Positions 1 through 5,371 of a DNA stretch of 14,210 bases are shown here, in pieces. Below the pieces are notes generated by a model that did not search any database, had not been told where the DNA came from, and worked only from the letters and a program-made list of their open reading frames with translations. Position numbers and translations under genes: made by a program. The number at the start of each line of letters is the position of its first letter. Within the stretch, counting starts at the first letter, position 1. The DNA is from Comamonadaceae bacterium (GTDB lineage: Bacteria > Pseudomonadota > Gammaproteobacteria > Burkholderiales > Burkholderiaceae_C): the NCBI GenBank assembly GCA_947458305.1, contig CANGZO010000027.1, positions 1 through 14,210 on the forward strand, written 5' to 3'.

Positions 1-47
1 AATGAAGCTGGGCGCGGGTGGCGGGCAAGGCCGCACGGTCGGTGGGG

Positions 48-143
48 TCAGGCTGGCCGACGCCAGGGCCAGGCTCCCCGGCCTTCCGCTGAGGAATGGC
101 TCGGCAGGCTGGCTGCGCTGGAATGATGATGGAGGATGCACAT
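48..143 (-). CDS. Possible trp-type leader peptide (31 aa)
   Basis: Short ORF starting MCILHHH and ending AWPWRRPA, with two Trp codons (69-71 and 63-65) separated by one Pro codon just before the TGA stop. It begins about 10 bases after a plausible -10 box (TACACT, 153-158), so its message would have almost no 5' leader, and no Shine-Dalgarno sequence is visible. A 6-bp hairpin (53-58 with 67-72) overlaps the Trp codons, and a mutually exclusive 5-bp stem (38-42 with 57-61) is possible. The layout resembles a tryptophan attenuator in front of trpE, which in many Burkholderiales follows rpe-gph; the structural gene lies beyond the window and is not seen. The three His codons near the start are also notable, so a different or chance ORF is possible. 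No family is recognised from the protein. Confidence 0.35.
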   Translation of the reverse strand: MCILHHHSSAASLPSHSSAEGRGAWPWRRPA

Positions 144-152
144 GGTGTTGCG

Positions 153-181
153 AGTGTAGCAAAGCCCTAAGGCACAGTGGC
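153..181 (-). promoter_or_regulatory. Candidate promoter for the leader ORF and the gene beyond the left edge
   Basis: On the minus strand the -10 hexamer TACACT (153-158, context GCTACACTCG) matches the consensus well. The -35 at about 17 bp (176-181, GCCACT) is poor. The predicted transcription start is near 145-147, only a few bases before the ATG at 143. The promoter lies just downstream of the gph stop, which suggests that the next operon starts here rather than being read only from rpe. Confidence 0.4.
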
Positions 182-212
182 AGAAACGCCAGCAGGCACT
201 TTGGTCGAATGG

Positions 213-926
213 TCAAGCCTTCATGCGCGCAGGCAAATCGGCCAAGCTGTCTAACCAAGCAGCAGCAGGCGTGTCTTGAACGGGTTGGCCATGGTTGTAG
301 CCATAAGTCACCAGCACGACGGGGCATCCGGCGGCGTGGGCCGCTTGGGCATCGTTGCTCGAGTCACCCACCATCAGGGTCCTGGCCACAGGGCTGCCCA
401 AGGCTTCACAGGTTTTCAGGATCGGCAAAGGATCAGGCTTTTTGCGCTCAAAGCTGTCCCCACCAAATACGGGGCCAAAAAAGGGCGTCAAGGCCTTGTC
501 TTTGAGCAGGGCTTGGGCAAAGGCCAAGGGCTTGTTGGTCAGACACGCCATGGGCACGCCTTGACCCGCCAAGTGCTGGAGCACCTCCAGCACGCCGGGG
601 TAGACATCGGCAAACTGGCCGTTGATGGCCAGGTAGTGGTATTGGTAACGCTGCCAGGCGCGGTCGAACAAGGCGTCCACCGTCAAGGCTGCACACGCTT
701 GCCCCACCCCTTTGACTTCGGGCCGGTTGATTTGATGCGCCAAAAGGCTGCGGATCAGGTGCTCGGAGCCTTTGCCGATGGTTTGCTCAATGAGCGCGTC
801 CGACACCGGAGGCAAGTCCAAGTCGGCCATGGTGCGGTGCAAAGCCACCTGAAAATCACCCAAGGTGTGCACCAAGGTGCCGTCCAGGTCAAAAATGACC
901 GCGTCAATCTGCGTCAGATCATGCAT
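213..926 (-). CDS. gph: Phosphoglycolate phosphatase (HAD superfamily)
   Basis: A 237-aa protein that dephosphorylates 2-phosphoglycolate to glycolate in the cytoplasm, clearing an inhibitor made by Rubisco or by DNA end repair. HAD motifs are all visible: motif I DLDGTL with nucleophile Asp13 and acid/base Asp15, motif II LTNKP, motif III Lys in ERKKPDP, and motif IV MVGDSSND. The residues after motif I read LVHT where LVDS or LVDT is more usual. The length fits the family. The frame stays open far upstream through rpe, but the ATG at 926 is chosen because it follows a G-rich ribosome site (GGGGGGAAG) and places the protein start just before the HAD core. It starts 14 bases after the rpe stop, so the two are almost certainly one operon. 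Other HAD-IA phosphatases are possible, but position after rpe supports Gph. Confidence 0.93.
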   Translation of the reverse strand: MHDLTQIDAVIFDLDGTLVHTLGDFQVALHRTMADLDLPPVSDALIEQTIGKGSEHLIRSLLAHQINRPEVKGVGQACAALTVDALFDRAWQRYQYHYLAINGQFADVYPGVLEVLQHLAGQGVPMACLTNKPLAFAQALLKDKALTPFFGPVFGGDSFERKKPDPLPILKTCEALGSPVARTLMVGDSSNDAQAAHAAGCPVVLVTYGYNHGQPVQDTPAAAWLDSLADLPARMKA

Positions 927-940
927 GGGGCTTCCCCCCT

Positions 941-1621
941 TCAGGACAAAGCGACGCGCATCTGGTCGATCACAGCCTTGTAATCGGGTTTGCCAAAAAT
1001 GGCACTGCCCGCCACAAAGGTATCCGCCCCTGCATCGGCCACGCGGCGGATGTTGTCGGCTTTGATGCCGCCGTCCACTTCCAGGCGAATGTCTCGGCCG
1101 CTGCGCTCGATCCATTGGCGCGCTAACTCGACCTTGCGCAAGGCCGAATCGATGAAGCTTTGGCCCCCAAAACCCGGGTTCACGCTCATGATCAGGATCA
1201 GATCGATCTCGTCGATGGTCCACTCCAGCACATCCAGCGGTTCGGCCGGATTGAACACCAAACCCGCCTTCACGCCTTTGCTCTTGATGGCCTGGATGCT
1301 GCGATGCACATGCCCGCTGGCGTCGGGGTGAAAACTGATGAGGTCGGCGCCGGCTTCGGCAAAAGACGCGGCCAGCGCATCGACTGGCGAGACCATCAGA
1401 TGCACATCGATCGGTACGGCCAAACCAGTGGCTGTTTTGGCATGCGGCTTGAGCGCTTGGCAAATCATGGGCCCGAAGGTGAGGTTGGGCACGTAATGGT
1501 TGTCCATCACATCAAAGTGGATCCAGTCGGCGCCAGCGTCGATGACGCTTTTGACCTCGTCGCCCAAACGAGCGAAATCAGCCGAGAGAATGGAAGGGGC
1601 AATGCGGTAGGTCTTCGTCAT
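941..1621 (-). CDS. rpe: Ribulose-phosphate 3-epimerase
   Basis: A 226-aa TIM-barrel enzyme interconverting D-ribulose 5-phosphate and D-xylulose 5-phosphate in the pentose phosphate pathway (and the Calvin cycle where present). The sequence carries the full set of family signatures: APSILSADF at residues 8-16, HFDVMD at 35-40 (metal-binding His35 and acid/base Asp37), DVHLM around His74, MSVNPGFGGQ at 145-154, and LEVDGGI with Asp183, followed by the phosphate-binding AGSAIFG. Full length is normal for the family. The ATG at 1621 gives the standard N-terminus; the upstream ribosome site is weak. It is divergent from apaG with only 29 bases between the start codons, and leads into gph. Its product feeds transketolase, encoded at the other end of this window. 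Confidence 0.98.
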   Translation of the reverse strand: MTKTYRIAPSILSADFARLGDEVKSVIDAGADWIHFDVMDNHYVPNLTFGPMICQALKPHAKTATGLAVPIDVHLMVSPVDALAASFAEAGADLISFHPDASGHVHRSIQAIKSKGVKAGLVFNPAEPLDVLEWTIDEIDLILIMSVNPGFGGQSFIDSALRKVELARQWIERSGRDIRLEVDGGIKADNIRRVADAGADTFVAGSAIFGKPDYKAVIDQMRVALS

Positions 1622-1650
1622 CCCAGAATTGTCGCAGTTAACATCGGCCT

Positions 1651-2043
1651 ATGTCTGCTTACAACGTTCAAATCGATGTCGTGCCCCAATATGTGCCCGA
1701 CCAAAGCAAGCCCTTGCAAGAGGTCTTTGCCTTTGCCTACACCGTCACGGTGACCAACACAGGCAAGGTGCCTGTGCAACTGATCTCTCGTCATTGGGTG
1801 ATTCAGGACGAACGCGGGCACTCCGAAGAGGTCAAAGGTTTGGGTGTCGTCGGCCAGCAGCCCTTTCTTCGCCCTGGTGAATCCTTCCAGTACACCAGCG
1901 GCTGCCGTTTGCGCGCCCCCAGCGGCACCATGGGTGGCAGTTATTTTTTTGTGGCGGAAGACGGTCACCGGTTCGACGCGGCCATCGGCACGTTCATTTT
2001 GGAATCGTCCAACACCATGCCCACGGGCCGCACCCTGCACTGA
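1651..2043 (+). CDS. apaG: ApaG domain protein (Co2+/Mg2+ efflux-associated)
   Basis: A 130-aa protein with one ApaG (DUF525) immunoglobulin-like beta-sandwich covering nearly the whole length. Conserved family stretches are visible: VTNTGKVPVQL, SRHWVI, the GVVGQQP loop followed by LRPGESFQYTSG, and GTMGGSYFF near the end. ApaG has been linked genetically to cobalt and magnesium resistance and to ApaH in enterobacteria, but its biochemical role is unclear; here no apaH is adjacent. The ATG at 1651 gives the usual N-terminus. No Shine-Dalgarno sequence is visible upstream (GCAGTTAACATCGGCCT), so initiation may be on a very short leader. It is divergent from rpe, an arrangement common in Burkholderiales, and is followed 30 bases later by thiL. 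Confidence 0.95.
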   Translation: MSAYNVQIDVVPQYVPDQSKPLQEVFAFAYTVTVTNTGKVPVQLISRHWVIQDERGHSEEVKGLGVVGQQPFLRPGESFQYTSGCRLRAPSGTMGGSYFFVAEDGHRFDAAIGTFILESSNTMPTGRTLH

Positions 2044-2073
2044 GCCGCCCCTTTGTGACTTGCGGTTAAGCTC

Positions 2074-3039
2074 ATGGGCATGGGTGAATTTGAGCTGATC
2101 GAGCGCTACTTCAAACGTCCTGCACGGCAAGCAGCCGTTGGCATTGGCGACGACTGCGCGGTTTGGACGCCCCGCCCTGGTCACCAGTTGGCTTTTTCGG
2201 CCGACATGCTGGTCGAAGGGCGTCACTTTTTATCCACTGTGTCCCCCCGGTCTTTGGGCCACAAAGCCTTGGCTGTGAACCTCAGCGATTTGGCCGCGTG
2301 CGGTGCGACACCTCGCGCTTTTTTTCTGTCCTTGTCGTTGCCCCGCGCAGACGAAGACTGGCTGCTGGGTTTTTCTCAGGGCCTTTTTGGCTTGGCCGAT
2401 GCGCACGGCTGTGAGTTGATCGGTGGCGACACCACCCAAGGCCCTTTGAACATCGCCATCACGGTGATGGGCGAAACCCCGCATGGGCAGTCCATTTTGC
2501 GCAGCACAGCGCAAACAGGGGACGACATTTATGTCAGCGGTCATTTGGGCGATGCCCGACTGGCCTTGGAGGTTTTTCGGGGCCACTTGAGCGTGCCGCA
2601 AGCTGTTTTTGACGCGGCACGAACCCGCCTGGAATCACCGACACCCCGCATCGCGTTGGGCACGTCTTTGCGCGGCGTGGCCACGGCCATGGCCGACGTC
2701 AGCGATGGCTTGCTGGGCGACTTGGGACACATCCTCAAAGCCAGCGGTGTCGGCGCCCAGCTGAACTTGCCTGCCCTCTCGCAGCTGATGCTCACCCGCC
2801 AAGCCTGGGACTGCCCCCGTGAATGGCTGCTGCGCTGCGTGCTGACTGGCGGTGACGATTACGAACTCGTGTTCACCGCCCCGCCCGCCTTGCAGCAAGC
2901 GGTCGAAGCGGCCGCCCTGAGCAGCGGGACACCCATCACCCGCATTGGCCATATCACGCCAGACAGCGGCTTGGTGCTGATGGATGACCAAGGGGATGTT
3001 GTGCAACACGACTTCCGTTCTTTTGACCATTTCGCATGA
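2074..3039 (+). CDS. thiL: Thiamine-monophosphate kinase
   Basis: A 321-aa cytoplasmic kinase of the PurM/SelD-like ATP-binding fold that phosphorylates thiamine monophosphate to thiamine diphosphate, the last step of the pathway. Motifs in order: GEFELIERYF at the N-terminus, GIGDDCAV (Asp26, Asp27, metal/ATP), SADMLVEGRHF near 42-52, NLSDLAACGA near 69-78, IGGDTT near 116-121, MADVSDGL, and GGDDYELVFTAP in the C-terminal domain. Length is typical. There are two in-frame ATGs at 2074 and 2080; the conserved GEF motif directly after the second leaves either possible. A good ribosome site is absent. The stop codon overlaps the pgpA start (ATGA at 3036-3039), so the two are translationally coupled. 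Confidence 0.97.
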   Translation: MGMGEFELIERYFKRPARQAAVGIGDDCAVWTPRPGHQLAFSADMLVEGRHFLSTVSPRSLGHKALAVNLSDLAACGATPRAFFLSLSLPRADEDWLLGFSQGLFGLADAHGCELIGGDTTQGPLNIAITVMGETPHGQSILRSTAQTGDDIYVSGHLGDARLALEVFRGHLSVPQAVFDAARTRLESPTPRIALGTSLRGVATAMADVSDGLLGDLGHILKASGVGAQLNLPALSQLMLTRQAWDCPREWLLRCVLTGGDDYELVFTAPPALQQAVEAAALSSGTPITRIGHITPDSGLVLMDDQGDVVQHDFRSFDHFA

Positions 3040-3593
3040 CGATGAGCGAGCCAATGACCACCCCTTTCGACACCGCCCAGCTGGGGCCCGTGCGTGCGAC
3101 GGCGGGGTTCATGTTCAAGCACCCCGCCCATGCGATCGCTTTGGGTTTTGGCTCGGGCTTGTCCCCCAAAGCCCCGGGCACGGTGGGCAGCTTGTGGGGG
3201 TGGGCGTCTTGGTTGCTCATTCAACAAAGCTTGTCTTTGCCCTTGCAGGCGGCTTTGATCGGCTGCGCCATCCTCTTGGGCTGGTGGGCCTGCACGGTGA
3301 CAGCACTAAACATGGGCGTGAGCGACCCCGGCGCGATTGTCTGGGATGAAATTGTGGCCATGTGGCTGATTTTTTTCATACTCGCCCCCACCAGCTTCAC
3401 AGGACAGCTGGTGGCGTTTGTGTTGTTTCGTTTTTTCGATGCCGTGAAACCGGGTCCGGTGGCTTGGGCTGATGGTTTGTTCAAGGGATTTGGATGGCGG
3501 GGCGGCTGGGGCATCGTCTTTGACGACCTGGTCGCCGCCTTTTGCACCCTTTTTGTCATCGCACTTTGGAGGTCATTTGGATGGATGATGTGA
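3036..3593 (+). CDS. pgpA: Phosphatidylglycerophosphatase A
   Basis: A 185-aa inner-membrane phosphatase that converts phosphatidylglycerol phosphate to phosphatidylglycerol. PgpA hallmarks are present: GFGSGLSPKAPGTVGSL around residues 37-53, DPGAIVWDE in the middle (acidic active-site residues), FRFFDAVKPGP, and GIVFDDLVAA near the C-terminus. Hydrophobic segments lie around residues 53-78, 104-130 and 158-178, as expected for the family. The start at 3036 overlaps the thiL stop; ATGs at 3042 and 3054 are alternatives, and the first ~25 residues are poorly conserved, so the exact start is uncertain. The 3' end overlaps the pncC start by 13 bases. thiL-pgpA-pncC is a common gene order in proteobacteria. 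Confidence 0.96.
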   Translation: MTMSEPMTTPFDTAQLGPVRATAGFMFKHPAHAIALGFGSGLSPKAPGTVGSLWGWASWLLIQQSLSLPLQAALIGCAILLGWWACTVTALNMGVSDPGAIVWDEIVAMWLIFFILAPTSFTGQLVAFVLFRFFDAVKPGPVAWADGLFKGFGWRGGWGIVFDDLVAAFCTLFVIALWRSFGWMM

Positions 3594-4087
3594 CTTCTCG
3601 TCTGGCGGATCGGCTCCTTTCATTGCAATGGATGATGGCCACCGCCGAAAGCTGCACAGGTGGCTTGATTGCCGCCCATTGCACCGACTTGCCAGGCTCC
3701 AGCCGGTGGTTTGAACGGGGTTTTGTCAGCTACTCGAACGCTGCCAAGACCGATTTGCTGGGTGTCCCACCGGATGTGATCGCTGCCGAGGGCGCGGTCA
3801 GCGAGGCCGTCGCGCGCGCCATGGCGCTGGGCGCTTTTTACCGGACACCCGCCAGGGTGTCGGTGGCCGTCACGGGCATTGCCGGCCCCGATGGTGGAAG
3901 CGCCGACAAACCCGTGGGCACTGTCTGGCTGGCTTGGTGCATCGATGGCCAGGTTCACGCAGAACGGCAAAACTTTGGCGGTGACCGTCAAAGCGTGCGG
4001 CAAGCCACTGTGGCTTGGGCTTTGCAGGGATTGCTGCAAAGGTTGCCCCAGCCGCCTGCATTGATACCGCACAAAAAGCACCCGTGA
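3581..4087 (+). CDS. pncC: Nicotinamide-nucleotide amidase (CinA C-terminal domain)
   Basis: A 168-aa protein consisting only of the CinA C-terminal domain. It hydrolyses nicotinamide mononucleotide to nicotinate mononucleotide and ammonia in pyridine nucleotide recycling. Visible motifs: ATAESCTGG with the catalytic Ser24, GFVSYSNAAKTDLLGV with Lys56, EGAVSEAVA, and VAVTGIAGPDGGSADKPVGTVW. The N-terminal molybdopterin-binding-like domain of full-length CinA is absent, as in E. coli PncC. The frame has an earlier ATG at 3542, but 3581 is preferred because a strong GGAGGT ribosome site (3568-3573) lies 7 bases upstream and the product then begins like the family. It overlaps the end of pgpA and is followed by a strong terminator, so it ends the operon. 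Confidence 0.95.
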   Translation: MDDVTSRLADRLLSLQWMMATAESCTGGLIAAHCTDLPGSSRWFERGFVSYSNAAKTDLLGVPPDVIAAEGAVSEAVARAMALGAFYRTPARVSVAVTGIAGPDGGSADKPVGTVWLAWCIDGQVHAERQNFGGDRQSVRQATVAWALQGLLQRLPQPPALIPHKKHP

Positions 4088-4107
4088 GAGTCCACTTTGC
4101 AGACATC

Positions 4108-4135
4108 AAAAAACCCGCTACAAAGCGGGTTTTTT
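4108..4135. terminator. Bidirectional intrinsic terminator
   Basis: A perfect inverted repeat: six A, CCCGC, loop TACAAA, GCGGG, six T. It gives a GC-rich 5-bp stem, extended by A-T pairs, with a T-run on both strands. It lies 20 bases after pncC on the plus strand and 34 bases beyond the stop of the minus-strand small ORF after barstar, so it can end both converging transcripts. Confidence 0.9.
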
Positions 4136-4169
4136 GAGGTTGGCGCGGCCCTCCGGGCTGCTCAAGGAA

Positions 4170-4289
4170 TCAGGCTGCTGCGAGCCAGTACCCTGCGTTG
4201 AAAGGGCTGCTCATGCGCAGCGCCAACGGCGAGACGTCCACCAACTTGTCGGTGGGCATTTTTTCACCTTCCTCGACCGACTCGGCCAT
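4170..4289 (-). CDS. Possible small protein gene after barstar (39 aa, hypothetical)
   Basis: A 39-aa ORF beginning MAESVEEGEK and ending GYWLAAA. A GAGGA ribosome site lies about 7 bases before the ATG at 4289. Codons from this ATG on look like the neighbours' (GAG, GTC, AAG, TTG-GTG, CTG-CGC, AGC-AGC). The same frame stays open upstream to an ATG at 4373 that overlaps the last 22 bases of barstar, giving 67 aa. It sits between barstar and the terminator, in what must be the same transcript. The acidic first third and a hydrophobic, aromatic tail (PFNAGYW) are the only features; no signal peptide, membrane segment or known family is recognised. The opposite-strand reading is rich in His, Arg and Cys and looks like a shadow. 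It could be an untranslated 3' region. Confidence 0.35.
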   Translation of the reverse strand: MAESVEEGEKMPTDKLVDVSPLALRMSSPFNAGYWLAAA

Positions 4290-4351
4290 GGCGGCGTCCT
4301 CGGTTTGTGCCTCAATCGCCCGTCCTGCTTGGCTGTTTTGCGCAGAACGGG

Positions 4352-4777
4352 CTACAGAAAAGAATAGAAGCATCGGAAGGGTACCTTCCTGTCTCCCCAG
4401 AAATCTGCCGTGTCGCGGAAGATGTCCAGCAATTGCTCGCGGGCTTCTTTGTCGAATTTAACGTGGGCAGGGATCTGCTCCAGCACGACGATGAAACCGG
4501 GCTGTGGGCCCGATTTGTGCAAAGGGTCTGTCATGCAGTCGTAAAGCGCATCGAAGTTTTTGCCGAAATGCGATGGCAATGTGAATTGCGCACCGATCAA
4601 ATCCAGCACATCTTGCTTGCTTTGGGCTTCTGCCAAATTGGCATACAAAAAGTGATGCCCCAATCCTTGGGCGGCTTCCTGCAGGTCGCTCACGCGGTAA
4701 GCGCGAATCGACTGCACGATATTTGACCGCACGCCCTTCAGGGGCGCCTCTTGGTCATGGCGTGTCAGCGTGTCCAT
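4352..4777 (-). CDS. Barstar-family ribonuclease inhibitor
   Basis: A 141-aa cytoplasmic protein with a barstar domain over residues ~45-140. The central signature reads FGKNFDALYDCMTD; Asp76 and Asp80 fall where barstar has Asp35 and the barnase-contacting Asp39, and Tyr79 sits at barstar Trp38. Glu114 in AREQLLDIF may correspond to barstar Glu76. The family ends with VPFRCFY as here. About 40 residues precede the domain, more than in Bacillus barstar (89-90 aa). The ATG at 4777 is chosen; a TTG at 4795 in the same frame is the alternative, and neither has an ideal ribosome site. It follows the ribonuclease gene after 25 bases, so toxin and inhibitor are co-transcribed. By family knowledge it should bind and block the neighbouring RNase inside the cell. 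Confidence 0.92.
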   Translation of the reverse strand: MDTLTRHDQEAPLKGVRSNIVQSIRAYRVSDLQEAAQGLGHHFLYANLAEAQSKQDVLDLIGAQFTLPSHFGKNFDALYDCMTDPLHKSGPQPGFIVVLEQIPAHVKFDKEAREQLLDIFRDTADFWGDRKVPFRCFYSFL

Positions 4778-4802
4778 CTCCGTGGTCTTTCTCAAACAAA
4801 AA

Positions 4803-5216
4803 TTAGGGTCGATCGACCATCATGCGAAAACTCGCGTAATGGTCTTGGGTGTAGTAACAGGCCTTCGGTTCCACTGGCACTGGACCGCCACAAACAATGC
4901 GGCGAGCACCACGGGTGCGCTCTCCAGGGGTCCTGACGGTGTATTCACGGTAAAAACCGCGGTCCTCACGAGGCAAGAGCCGCTCGCGATTGCCAAAAAC
5001 AGTACCGTCCTTTTCGTAAGGAAAAGGACCACCCTTTCGGATGGCTCGGTAGGTTTCTTGCGCTTCGCGGGGCAGCTCAGTCACCAAAACGGTGGCCAAG
5101 CCTGCAGTCTCGTTGGGCTGTTTGGCGTGCACCAAAATTGTGCAAGCCATCCAAACAAGGCCCATCAGCACAGCAAACCAGCGCTGACGGGGCACGAATT
5201 GCTGGGCCATCCTCAT
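4803..5216 (-). CDS. Secreted guanyl-specific ribonuclease (barnase/RNase Sa type)
   Basis: A 137-aa protein with an N-terminal signal sequence (basic MRMAQQFVPRQR, hydrophobic core ~13-29, probable cleavage after VHA at 31) and a microbial N1/T1/barnase-type ribonuclease domain. Family motifs are clear: LPREAQETYRAI, FGNRERLLP, YREYTVRTPG with catalytic Glu91, RGARRIVCG with Arg105/Arg106, and YYTQDHYASF with catalytic His126. Such enzymes cut single-stranded RNA after guanine through a 2',3'-cyclic intermediate. Cys109 and Cys120 could form a disulfide in the periplasm. The ATG at 5216 has a GAAAGG ribosome site 7 bases upstream; an ATG at 5210 is the alternative. It is paired with the barstar-like gene downstream, which would protect the cytoplasm. 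Whether the role is nutritional, competitive or something else is unknown. Confidence 0.92.
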   Translation of the reverse strand: MRMAQQFVPRQRWFAVLMGLVWMACTILVHAKQPNETAGLATVLVTELPREAQETYRAIRKGGPFPYEKDGTVFGNRERLLPREDRGFYREYTVRTPGERTRGARRIVCGGPVPVEPKACYYTQDHYASFRMMVDRP

Positions 5217-5266
5217 GCATACACCTTTCAGGAGCCTCCGGGTTTACCCGAAAACTCAAAGGCGCT

Positions 5267-5295
5267 AGTGTGATGCAAATGCGATAAAAATGCAA
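5267..5295 (-). promoter_or_regulatory. Candidate promoter of the ribonuclease-barstar operon
   Basis: Minus-strand -35 TTGCAT (5290-5295) and -10 CACACT (5267-5272) are separated by 17 bp. The -35 is a fair match and the -10 is weak. Between this and the ribosome site lies a short perfect inverted repeat (CGGGT/ACCCG, 5239-5250), which could form a small hairpin in the leader. No clear terminator for maeB is seen in 5296-5371: the GC-rich repeats just after the maeB stop lack a T-run, so read-through from maeB remains possible. Confidence 0.3.
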
Positions 5296-5371
5296 GCGAA
5301 TGCCCAATAAACAGGCAAAGGTATTTTGAGCATTTTTAACGCAGGTGAGCGCGCACTCCCCTTAAAGCGCT

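Noticed and set aside
2..505. Plus-strand 167-aa ORF at the left edge
   Set aside because: Rich in Cys, Arg and Ser with no motif; the right part is antisense to gph and the left part opposes the leader region.
927..1463. Upstream extension of the gph frame into rpe, suggesting a fusion
   Set aside because: The extension is low-complexity Arg/Gly-rich and overlaps the clearly coding rpe frame; the HAD protein begins normally at 926.
4134..4367. Plus-strand ORF of 77 aa after the terminator
   Set aside because: It begins inside the terminator's T-run area, has no ribosome site and is Arg/His/Cys rich; the minus-strand reading is more gene-like.
5340..5371. Possible maeB terminator from AGCGC/GCGCGC repeats
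   Set aside because: Several short GC palindromes are present but none is followed by a T-run, so an intrinsic terminator cannot be supported.
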